NCBI GenBank assembly: GCA_964394085.1
Contig: CAYMWF010000039.1
Span: 3,046-49,886 of the forward strand
Origin: CAYMWF01 sp964394085 [NCBI: uncultured Gemmatimonadota bacterium]
GTDB lineage: Bacteria; GCA-2686955; CAYMWF01
Reading direction: 5' to 3'
Length of the DNA stretch: 46,841 nucleotides
A program made the translations under genes and the position numbers. The notes under the pieces were generated by a model. It did no database searches. It was given only the letters and a program-made list of their open reading frames with translations, and was not told the origin of the DNA. Below are positions 9,085 through 15,981 of this stretch, piece by piece (within the stretch, counting starts at the first letter, position 1; the number at the start of each line of letters is the position of its first letter).

Positions 9085-9148
9085 AGCTGTTCTGGTGTGC
9101 GGCCCGGAGGAGACCGGCCCGGTGATCCGCTCTCTATCCGGAACAGCT
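9085..9148. terminator. Long inverted repeat between convergent genes, possible bidirectional terminator
   Basis: Arms AGCTGTTCTGG (9085-9095) and CCGGAACAGCT (9138-9148) pair with one G-T. The intervening bases contain further self-complementary CCGG/GGCC blocks that could form nested stems. It begins immediately after the methylase stop and precedes the end of the opposing gene. No clear U-tract follows on either strand, so termination is inferred from position. Confidence 0.4.
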
Positions 9149-9180
9149 GCAATTCTCGAAACCGGATCAGGTGATGAGGA

Positions 9181-10206
9181 TCATTCCGACATCACTCCCT
9201 GCGGTCGTCTGCGCAGGCAGAGATGAGCCCGCCTTTTATCGCTTACAGCGTTCCACATGAACCGTTCGATATCGGTGATATCCACTCCCAGATAGAAAAG
9301 TTCATCCACGATCCTCCTGGCATCTTCGATCTCCAGGAATCCCCGCTTCCACAGGGTTGCCGTTTCCGAGCATAGTTTCGACCTGTGATCATTCACCTGC
9401 CTCAATATTTTACCGCTTTCAGCAGTGCCGTCGAAGAGAAGAAGGTTGAAGTAACCGTCGACCCCCAGGTTCAACCGGGAAGCGTCGTTAAGGGCGGTAT
9501 AAAGCGCCATCAAACCGTCGAGGCGATCGAGCGATTCCCGTGGGCGGGCGCTGAAAAATTCGAGCAGGCTGCGACTGGCGGAATCTCCCCCCGAGCCCTG
9601 GCAGGTGAATCCGTCCGCAACCGGCTCCCAGAAATGCTCCCTCATCGAGAAAAGGTAAATTCGGAAACCGAGTTCCGGTCCGACTCCAGCCAGTATGCCC
9701 AGGTTGCCGAATATGGGAGAGGGGCTTTCATGGCCTTCGTCCCGTTCGATTTCATCCAGGACCCGCTTTTTGATGTAACGGTTCTTTATTTCTTCGCCGC
9801 CCTGGCGCCCGGTTACCATCTCGGAAGTTTCTACTCCGAAACGCGCCCGAAGCGAATCGTTTACGTGCAGATGCTTGACATCGGTGATAGTTGCGAAAGT
9901 CAAAGCGGCAATTTCGTCCATGTTCAGGAATTTTTCGGGATATTCCGTACCCTGACTGGAAAGGGTGTCGAATCTTTCACGTATCCTTCGGCCGATTGTC
10001 AACCTGAGTTCGTCGCCGATCCCCGAGGTTCCCGTGTTCCCGTATGCCGCGGCGATGCGATACCTTTCGGTTATTTCAGGGGGCACCACCGGAAGAATCT
10101 TGTCGGCGGCGAAAATTTTCAAACGCTCCTCGTTCCAGTGTCGCTGCTCGTCGCAACCCATCGCTCCGGATAGATTGTCGAATCTGATCGCGTTGATTGA
10201 AGTCAT
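9181..10206 (-). CDS. Proteasome-like Ntn-hydrolase subunit, predicted active (enlarged HslV/beta-type)
   Basis: ATG 10206 overlaps the upstream stop (ATGA), giving 341 residues. After Met1 the protein begins T-S-I-N-A-I-R-F, matching the mature start of proteasome beta and HslV subunits. Thr2 fits the N-terminal nucleophile, Asp19 (GCDEQ) the Asp17 position, and Lys36 (ADKILPV) the Lys33 position. A glycine-rich AAYGNTGTSGIGDELR segment follows where the Gly47 loop and first helix are expected. A later LGILAGVGPELGFRIYLF strand pair and GSGGDSASRSLLEFF resemble the second half of the fold. About 80 extra residues between helix 1 and the second sheet, plus a C-terminal helical tail, make it much longer than HslV (about 175). 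Removal of Met1 would expose Thr directly. No AAA+ unfoldase is nearby. Fold assignment is by motif only; assembly and substrates are unknown. Confidence 0.65.
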   Translation of the reverse strand: MTSINAIRFDNLSGAMGCDEQRHWNEERLKIFAADKILPVVPPEITERYRIAAAYGNTGTSGIGDELRLTIGRRIRERFDTLSSQGTEYPEKFLNMDEIAALTFATITDVKHLHVNDSLRARFGVETSEMVTGRQGGEEIKNRYIKKRVLDEIERDEGHESPSPIFGNLGILAGVGPELGFRIYLFSMREHFWEPVADGFTCQGSGGDSASRSLLEFFSARPRESLDRLDGLMALYTALNDASRLNLGVDGYFNLLLFDGTAESGKILRQVNDHRSKLCSETATLWKRGFLEIEDARRIVDELFYLGVDITDIERFMWNAVSDKRRAHLCLRRRPQGVMSE

Positions 10207-11243
10207 CCCCGAATGTCCTCCATGGAGACGGCGGCCGGTACCCCTGGCTCGACGATTTTGTATCCCCGTAAAAGCTTCTCGGCCACGGTGAAGTCTTTGG
10301 CGGAATCGAACATTTCCTTTTCGATTATTGCCGGATCTGCACCGGGAGCTGCAATTTTTTCCAGCAGAGAGCATGCGGCTTCATGATTTATCAAACCGTT
10401 TCTGAATAAGCGGGTCGTATCAACCATCAGGTCTCCCCGTTCATCCTCGATGATTCTGACCCGGCCTTTCCCCGGCGCTGCTTCAGCATCGATCATTCCC
10501 AGGGAAATCGAACCGCCCGCCTGGCCGTAATGCTCAAACGCCTCAACCATTGCGTCGAGAACGGTGAAAAGACCTTTTCTGAACCCGACGCCCTCCCTGC
10601 GGTGGTCAAGAAAAAGCCCGTTCAGAAGTTTTGCGAAGCGGGCGGCGGCGCCATAACGGCCGTGCCCGAGAGCTTCGAAACCGCATGACTGGAAGGAAAG
10701 CACGCAATCCTTTTCTTTAAGTGCAAAGGCGGAATATCCATCTGCGGAATCGATACCGATAAGACATGCATCATTGCTGCATGTAAGCGGTGGATATGCC
10801 GGCTTTTCTTTTCCGCCGGCAAGTTCGTACGCACGCTTCTGGACCTGGGCGGCGGTGTTTCCATCTTCGGGAGCGTCCATTCGCTTCAGGTTTTCAACAT
10901 CGAAGCCGTAAAGGAACTTCATACGGTCATTCACCCTTCGGCTGCGCACTTCGACAAAAGCATCGAGGACAATCCGTGCCGCGTCATGCACCGTTTCGAT
11001 CTTTGCGGCTGCTGTCCCGGCCATGGCCCTGGCTGCCCGCTCCGCAACCTCGTGGTGGAACGCCGGGTACCCGACGCCCGCGTATAAAAGCGCCACGCCC
11101 GGTTCATCAGCTACAGAGGGTGGAGACACTGCGTATATCCTGTTGGAGAAATAGCTTTTCCTCCTGAGAAGATGCCAGGATTCACTGTCGATACAGAGAA
11201 CGCCCGAGTGATCATTGAACTTGAGTGAAGTAAGAATAGCCAT
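10203..11243 (-). CDS. Proteasome-like paralogue of the downstream subunit, predicted catalytically inactive
   Basis: This 346-residue protein starts at ATG 11243 (GGGAG upstream) and shares landmarks with its downstream neighbour along its whole length. They share an F-x2-x-S-G core start (KFNDHSG versus RFDNLSG), an aligned Asp19, YAGVGYPAFHHEVAER at the Gly47 loop, a VNDRMKFLYGF block versus VNDSLRARFGV, a GHGRYGAAARFAKLL block, and a D-E/H-R-G/S-D/K-L tail region. When aligned, Ala2 replaces the nucleophilic Thr and Arg35 replaces the catalytic Lys, so it looks like a non-catalytic partner, comparable in logic to proteasome alpha or inactive beta subunits. An alternative is cleavage after MAIL to expose Thr5, but spacing to Asp19 would then be two residues short. 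It overlaps the SGNH gene by 32 bases and the active paralogue by 4, implying translational coupling and matched dosage. Confidence 0.6.
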   Translation of the reverse strand: MAILTSLKFNDHSGVLCIDSESWHLLRRKSYFSNRIYAVSPPSVADEPGVALLYAGVGYPAFHHEVAERAARAMAGTAAAKIETVHDAARIVLDAFVEVRSRRVNDRMKFLYGFDVENLKRMDAPEDGNTAAQVQKRAYELAGGKEKPAYPPLTCSNDACLIGIDSADGYSAFALKEKDCVLSFQSCGFEALGHGRYGAAARFAKLLNGLFLDHRREGVGFRKGLFTVLDAMVEAFEHYGQAGGSISLGMIDAEAAPGKGRVRIIEDERGDLMVDTTRLFRNGLINHEAACSLLEKIAAPGADPAIIEKEMFDSAKDFTVAEKLLRGYKIVEPGVPAAVSMEDIRG

Positions 11244-12306
11244 CTATTCTGTCTCCCGATTCTTCAAAATGTTCGAAAAGATATTCCGCCACCATTTTGT
11301 GGGCGATTTCATTCGGGTGCAGGTCCATAGGGTGCACCTGGAGTTTTTCCGTCTTATGCCCTTCGAAAAGCTTCAGCAGGTCCAGGCACTGGATTTTGTT
11401 CCGCGCACATATCATCTCGACTGATTCATGGGCGTAATCGAGTGGATAATCCTTATCGAGCTTGTAAAATACGGGGAATATGAGAACCACGAAGTCGGAA
11501 CCGGCTCGCTTGCATGCCGAATTCATCTCCCTGAGGATGTGTTCCGTAATATGGATTCCGTAGCTGTTCTCCTGAGAATGAAGCTTGTTATAATGAATTA
11601 TCGCTCTTTTGCCCAGCAGGGAGCGTTCGTATCTATCAAAAAGCGTTCGGAAAAAGGCGCTGTGTTTGAACACCCGGATCAGAGATGTTTCAGGTTTACC
11701 GATGCTCCTGAAGTTGATCAGGTCGAAAATCGGTTCCCTCAGCTCTTTATCCGGAGCCGAAAAAGTCGGCATAAAATACTCCTGGTCCCATTCCGCCTTG
11801 TTGACCGGATCATTGAGGACATATCCGTAGATTACCGTTCCGGGCCGGAATACCGGGTACATACCCCTCAGTTGAATATAGACGTCGCGAATCGCTGCTC
11901 CAGGTAAAGCCGTGTTGAAAACCAATGTGCTGTTTTCATCCGAATCGTTCATCAGGCGGCAGAACACCTGTGGGAAAGTATCCTTCCAGCGGACCCCCTG
12001 TCCTCTTGTGAATGAGTCACCGATGAAGAGGAAACGCCTTTTGCCTGCCAGAGATTCGCGGGATGGGAATGTCGTTTCGGCTTCCGCGTCCTTCAGAGAC
12101 TTCAGAGAAATGCCGAACAATGTCAGGCCATCCTTTTTGAATTCTTCGAAATATCCGCGGGGATTGGAGTTATAATAAAAATGATACTGGTGCTTGACCG
12201 CGATGTCTCTATGAACATGGATGGGACTCCAGGGTATGCGGATAAGTAATTCCATCAATAAAAAAAACGCAGCCGAGGAAACGATTACTGGCCAGATTCT
12301 TTTCAC
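11212..12306 (-). CDS. Membrane-anchored SGNH/GDSL-type hydrolase
   Basis: GTG 12306 follows GGAGAGG. The 364-residue protein has an N-terminal uncleaved-looking membrane helix (about 4-24) and then an extracytoplasmic SGNH hydrolase domain. FIGDSFTRGQG holds the catalytic Ser98 (block I), FNTALPGAA resembles block II, GYVLNDP resembles block III, and MDLHPNEIAHK carries the Asp328/His330 of block V. Such anchored SGNH enzymes acylate or deacylate cell-envelope glycans or lipids; the substrate cannot be told. Its 3' end overlaps the first proteasome-like gene by 32 bases, so the three genes are probably one transcript. Confidence 0.8.
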   Translation of the reverse strand: MKRIWPVIVSSAAFFLLMELLIRIPWSPIHVHRDIAVKHQYHFYYNSNPRGYFEEFKKDGLTLFGISLKSLKDAEAETTFPSRESLAGKRRFLFIGDSFTRGQGVRWKDTFPQVFCRLMNDSDENSTLVFNTALPGAAIRDVYIQLRGMYPVFRPGTVIYGYVLNDPVNKAEWDQEYFMPTFSAPDKELREPIFDLINFRSIGKPETSLIRVFKHSAFFRTLFDRYERSLLGKRAIIHYNKLHSQENSYGIHITEHILREMNSACKRAGSDFVVLIFPVFYKLDKDYPLDYAHESVEMICARNKIQCLDLLKLFEGHKTEKLQVHPMDLHPNEIAHKMVAEYLFEHFEESGDRIDGYSYFTQVQ

Positions 12307-12911
12307 CGGAGATCCTCTCCTTTTTCAGTTTCCGGCGCCTGCGGTCGAGTTTCGAACATACGCCTTCAGTCCATTCCGCGCAATAAAAAGCAGGAAAGAA
12401 ACAATCTGCGCTGCAGGAGGTTTATCGGAAAGCATTGTTGAGAATCGTCTATATTCCTGCTTCACATTTTGCGCGATGAAATCACTTGGTATCTGCTTTG
12501 TATTGATCTGTCGGAATTCATAAAGTAAAAAGATCGCAAGCTCCGCTTCTGGTGCAACTCGACATCACAACTGCAACCTCAATATTGTTACATTACTCTT
12601 TTTCTGCTCCCGTAACCCTGGAGTTGATTAAGGAGCGTCTTTCTCCCGCCGGATGACGCAGTGTGCTCCGCCGGGCGGGAAGACGCTCCTTTACCTGCTG
12701 GAATGTGCCGGTATCCATCTTAGAAGGCACGGAACCGGATTATCGTCATTTTGTGCACGTGCAAGTCTAAGAAAAATATAGGGTCTAGACAGTTTGATAC
12801 GATTGATGTAAAGTGCTGTTTTTTTTGGTGCCTTATGCTGCTCTTGATAAAGAATGACTTCTTGATCGAGCGAATGAGGTTGTTCAGGAACCCTCCCGAG
12901 GATTTCGTTTG
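12307..12911. other. Divergent intergenic region of about 600 bases with a repeat copy
   Basis: Lies between the minus-strand SGNH gene and the plus-strand sigma-like gene. It contains repeat copy 2 (12630-12715). A GCAGGAGG at about 12413-12420 resembles a Shine-Dalgarno sequence but is not followed by a usable ORF. A T8-9 run near 12818 and paired CTTGAT hexamers near 12844-12866 are of unknown meaning. I see no gene and no clear promoter pair. Confidence 0.5.
12630..12715 (+). repeat. Dispersed GC-rich palindromic repeat, copy 2 (most complete)
   Basis: Arms AAGGAGCGTCT (12630-12640) and AGACGCTCCTT (12681-12691) are perfect 11-bp complements. Inner CCCGCCGG and CCGGGCGGG blocks can pair too, so RNA from either strand would form a long hairpin. 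Bases 12648-12715 align to 3286-3353. A REP/MITE-like or transcript-end role is possible; no transposase or target duplication was identified. Confidence 0.7.
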
Positions 12912-13691
12912 ATGGATAAAATGGAACACTGGCCCTTCGAAAAATTCAGAAACGCGGTATTTGACGAAATCAGCGGTTCGGTTCGAAAAGGTCCGGCCTG
13001 CAATTTTTTGTTCAAAAAAGCAACGGAAGAATTACGGCAGAAGAAAAACGAGGGTCCCTACTGCGCCCTTTTTTACGAAGTCGCTTTTTGCTATCTGGAC
13101 GAGTCGGCCGTCCGCCTGGCGTACAGCTTGTGGAAACCTGTGGTTGCAAGATTGATAGCCAGATATGATCCGCAACTCCTCGAACAAAATGCAGAAGATA
13201 CGGTTGTCAGCTATACGAATCGACTGTTTGAAATAATGTTTCGGGCCGTGCTGCGCGGCAACCTGGAAAACTATCTGCCGGGAGTAGTGAACAGTTACAT
13301 GAAAACCGCTGTTATGCGTGAAATCTACGAGAGGCATAGGAAAAAAAAGCGGAGTATCATTTCGAACCTGAAAAAAAGAAGATCGCTGCTTGATCATGAT
13401 GACCGGTCGTTTCTCGAGAAGAATCTCCTTCCGGGTATCGAATCAATCCGCCCTCCGCATGAAGCCGTCATCTTCAGGTTATTCGTTCTGGAGCAGAAGG
13501 CGGTAAACGATATGCTCGGGGAGTGTGAACTATTGAGTGTACTCGAAAAGAAAAACGACCGGCGCATGGCGCTTCACAACCTGGTTTCAACAGTTATATG
13601 GAATGCGTTCAAGTTGCTTGACAGAGAAAGCCGCGACCGGGAAAAGGGGAATTCACATGAAATGATCGTGGAAAAGTGGCGCGGAAGATGA
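12912..13691 (+). CDS. Sigma-70 region-2-like protein (divergent ECF-type)
   Basis: ATG 12912 follows GAGGA with suitable spacing (a TTG lies one codon upstream); 259 residues. The middle (about 90-150) reads like sigma region 2: an NAEDTV...NRLFEIMFRAV helix, a YLPGVVNSYMKTAVMREIYERHR segment matching the -10-recognition helix and its RxxR ending, then a very basic KKKRS tail. I cannot see a clear region-4 helix-turn-helix. The C-terminal half is helical and charged. The next gene encodes a zinc-finger anti-sigma-like protein, which supports a sigma/anti-sigma pairing. Alternatively it is a non-sigma regulator that merely resembles region 2. Confidence 0.5.
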   Translation: MDKMEHWPFEKFRNAVFDEISGSVRKGPACNFLFKKATEELRQKKNEGPYCALFYEVAFCYLDESAVRLAYSLWKPVVARLIARYDPQLLEQNAEDTVVSYTNRLFEIMFRAVLRGNLENYLPGVVNSYMKTAVMREIYERHRKKKRSIISNLKKRRSLLDHDDRSFLEKNLLPGIESIRPPHEAVIFRLFVLEQKAVNDMLGECELLSVLEKKNDRRMALHNLVSTVIWNAFKLLDRESRDREKGNSHEMIVEKWRGR

Positions 13692-13776
13692 GAAGGCTGC
13701 ACGAAAAACACAAAAAAGGGACGAAAATCAATTTTCCAATCATGGAATAAGCCGATCTGTAACATGAAGTTCGGCA

Positions 13777-13816
13777 CCGGGTTACAAGTATAATGAACCG
13801 GATGACGTTTTTTTTT
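13777..13816 (+). terminator. Weak terminator-like element after the sigma-like gene
   Basis: CCGGGTT (13777-13783) can pair with AACCGG (13796-13801). Six bases later a run of nine T (13808-13816) follows. The distance to the T-run is longer than ideal. A TATAAT (13789-13794) falls inside the loop and could instead be a -10 box for the zinc-finger/TPR gene, but no matching -35 is evident. Confidence 0.3.
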
Positions 13817-13962
13817 CTGAGAAATGCTGATTTTTGCCCTCTTTGTACATTAGAGCCTGAAAACGGCTCGAGGTCTGAAAGGGCCGAAAATGGTTGCGGG
13901 AGATGCTTTCAGAATGGAATGGATAAAAGAACAGAAGGAAAGTAGAACGCGGAGGAACAGCG

Positions 13963-14748
13963 ATGGAAAAGGGTCGCGATATTTCCTGCCCTGACCGGGA
14001 TGAGCTCATCAAATTCAGGTGGGGCCCGGAATTGCTCACTCCGGATGAAAGGGTCGGTATCGAGAAGCATCTCGATGAGTGCCCGCTGTGCAAGGAAGAA
14101 CTTCTTTCTATGGAGGAGTTCTTCGGAGGGGAGGAGATACCGGACGCTGTTCCTGCCGCGGGATACTATCGTGAACCTTCAGGTGTTGAAGCTCTGACGG
14201 ATTTGATATCGCGATTTCCGAAACCGGTTTCCGGGCGTTTTTCTGTTCGGAAGCTGGGGAACATGTTTTCCGGATTCGGCGACTCCCTCAAGAAGCTGTT
14301 CGAATTAAATCCGGCGGATATCCCGGTACCGGGGCTTTCTGCTCTGCGTTCCCACCTTGATACGGAGCAATATTCATCCGACAGCGAGGTGATGCGAAGT
14401 TGTCTCGCCCAGGCGCAGTATGCTCTGGCGGGAGGAAGATTCACGGAGGCGGCGGAGCGGTTTGAAGAATGTACTGCGAATCCGCCGCCGGGAATGGACA
14501 TCCGGGAGCTGTACTTTACAATAGGCTATTCCTATCTCCAGGCGGGTCGGGTTCAGACCGCGATATCATATCTCAGGCGGAGTATTGATGAAGAGGCCGA
14601 CCCGATCTACTACTGGACCATGATCAGAGCGCTGCTCGAGATAGGGGCGTTCACCGACGCCATGGCATTTCTCAAGGTGCTCGCAGGTATGGATTCCGAA
14701 TACAGCGATAAAGCGGCTGATATCCTGGATACACTCCGGGAGTCTTGA
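13963..14748 (+). CDS. Zinc-finger (zf-HC2, anti-sigma-like) and TPR protein, soluble
   Basis: ATG 13963 follows GGAGG. The N-terminal 50 residues contain Cys9 and the His36-x3-Cys40-x2-Cys43 motif of ZAS-type anti-sigma zinc fingers. No membrane segment is visible, unlike classic membrane anti-sigmas. Residues about 150-255 form TPR-like helical repeats (AQYALAGGRFTEAAERFEEC, GYSYLQAGRVQTAISYLRRS, then AFTDAMAFLKVL). Placed 271 bases after the sigma-like gene in the same direction, it may bind and control it, with TPRs receiving a protein signal. Such zf-HC2/TPR hybrids also act as general scaffolds, so the partner is inferred. Confidence 0.65.
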   Translation: MEKGRDISCPDRDELIKFRWGPELLTPDERVGIEKHLDECPLCKEELLSMEEFFGGEEIPDAVPAAGYYREPSGVEALTDLISRFPKPVSGRFSVRKLGNMFSGFGDSLKKLFELNPADIPVPGLSALRSHLDTEQYSSDSEVMRSCLAQAQYALAGGRFTEAAERFEECTANPPPGMDIRELYFTIGYSYLQAGRVQTAISYLRRSIDEEADPIYYWTMIRALLEIGAFTDAMAFLKVLAGMDSEYSDKAADILDTLRES

Positions 14749-14788
14749 GGTATAGAATCTGGTTGACTGCTCGAAAGGCAGGATGTAT

Positions 14789-14828
14789 GTCCCGGCTCGC
14801 GGAACGAACGTTATACGCGGGTCGGGAC
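14789..14828. terminator. Strong hairpin between convergent genes
   Basis: Arms 14789-14801 and 14816-14828 pair over 13 base pairs (GTCCCG...CGGGAC outer part; two G-T wobbles) around a 14-base loop. It sits between the ends of the zinc-finger/TPR gene and the homocysteine methyltransferase gene. The T-rich tail is poor (CCTTATAATT on plus), so bidirectional termination is a positional inference. Confidence 0.45.
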
Positions 14829-14895
14829 CCTTATAATTCAAGGTGAAACGCGGGTACTGTTGCATCGTGACCTTGTCGTTATTTTGATATTGTCT

Positions 14896-15981
14896 TCATT
14901 CAGCCCGAAAATGTTCGGCCAGGTGCCGGATAAAATCCGGAGTCGTTCCGCAGCAGCCGCCGAGCATCGCCACCCCGGCTTCCCGCATTCGAGCCAGATC
15001 TTCAGTGAAAGTCTCTGGGTCAGCGTCATATTCGATCCCGTTCCTGGTGGGCACCGGCTGTCCTGCGTTGGGCTGAACCGCCACGGGCACGGGTGAGACG
15101 TCCACGAGGGTCCGGGCGAGGTCCAGCATATCCCCGGATGTAAGTGAACAGTTGGCGCCTACGACGGCTGCGCCGGCATCGGTGAGAGCCCCAGCGCAAT
15201 CCGCCGGTGAATCCCCCATCAGAGTATGGAATCCTTTTTTCGACCGGTTGTAAGTCATCAGGGCGATAACTATAAATCCTGCGTCGACCGCCGCTTTGAC
15301 GGCGATAACCGCTTCTCGAAGATCCATCATGGTCTCAATAGTGACGATTCGAATTTTATTCTGATAGAGGGATCCGGTTTGAACGGCGAACGACTCCGCG
15401 AGTTCCGTTTCATCCATATTACCCACAGGCGGAAGCATCTCGCCGGACGGACCGATGTTTCCCGACGCGAAACGATCGGGCGGTGTGACGGAGAGGAGTA
15501 ATCGCGCAGCGGCGGCATTGATCTCCTCGCACCGATCCGCGAGTCCGCTCCGCTTCAGCCGCACCGGAGAAGCACCGAAAGTATTTGTCTGTACAATGTC
15601 CGACCCGGCATCGAAATATGCCTTGTGGACATCAGCTACATCTCCGGCCCGGTTAATATTCCACAGGTCCGGCACGTCTCCCTTTGTCAGACCTCTCGCG
15701 ATGAGTTCGGTGCCGGTGGCCCCATCCAGCAGCAAAATCCTTCCCTCGGGCGAACCAGCTTCCTCGAGACGTTTTTCGAAGTTTTTGATGATCTGTGTTT
15801 TCGGGGAGATGAATTCTGTTTTCCTCACCTGGCAACGGGCATTCTTGAGGACAGGGCTTTCAAGAATAGTGCAATAAATCGAGAGTTCTCTGTTACATGC
15901 ACCGTCAAACGCGTTTGAATCCAGGAATTTTGCGTGTTTGCAGTTTAAATCGCACCAATCATGCAGGTATTCGCCAGCCAT
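14896..15981 (-). CDS. Homocysteine S-methyltransferase family protein with Cys-rich N-terminal extension
   Basis: The body is a BHMT/MetH-N type (pfam S-methyl_trans) zinc enzyme that methylates homocysteine or a similar thiol. The TIM-barrel start LLDGATGTEL, the FDAGSDIVQTNTFGAS segment, GANC and LGGCCGTTPDFI are all present; the Cys of GANC and the CC pair are the zinc ligands. About 70 residues precede the barrel, with at least five Cys (WCDLNC, GAC, YC, ARC), resembling a small metal-binding module not found in minimal BHMT proteins. I use ATG 15981 (361 residues); a TTG at 15990 is equally in frame. It overlaps the end of the nucleotidyltransferase gene by about 23 bases, so the two are likely co-translated. 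The methyl donor is unknown. Confidence 0.85.
   Translation of the reverse strand: MAGEYLHDWCDLNCKHAKFLDSNAFDGACNRELSIYCTILESPVLKNARCQVRKTEFISPKTQIIKNFEKRLEEAGSPEGRILLLDGATGTELIARGLTKGDVPDLWNINRAGDVADVHKAYFDAGSDIVQTNTFGASPVRLKRSGLADRCEEINAAAARLLLSVTPPDRFASGNIGPSGEMLPPVGNMDETELAESFAVQTGSLYQNKIRIVTIETMMDLREAVIAVKAAVDAGFIVIALMTYNRSKKGFHTLMGDSPADCAGALTDAGAAVVGANCSLTSGDMLDLARTLVDVSPVPVAVQPNAGQPVPTRNGIEYDADPETFTEDLARMREAGVAMLGGCCGTTPDFIRHLAEHFRAE

Noticed and set aside
9385-10173. Plus-strand open frame opposite the proteasome-like gene
   Set aside because: The minus-strand frame has paralogy, an ATGA overlap and family motifs. The plus frame has none.
10204-10374. Upstream N-terminal extension (56 residues) of the active proteasome-like protein
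   Set aside because: The extension is Arg/Gly-rich shadow of the upstream gene. ATG 10206 gives a Thr directly after Met and an ATGA junction, both expected of a real start.
7129-11243. Possible phage-defence island (methylase beside unusual hydrolases)
   Set aside because: No integrase, nuclease, helicase or known defence partner is present, and base composition matches neighbours. The methylase is convergent to, not co-transcribed with, the proteasome-like pair.
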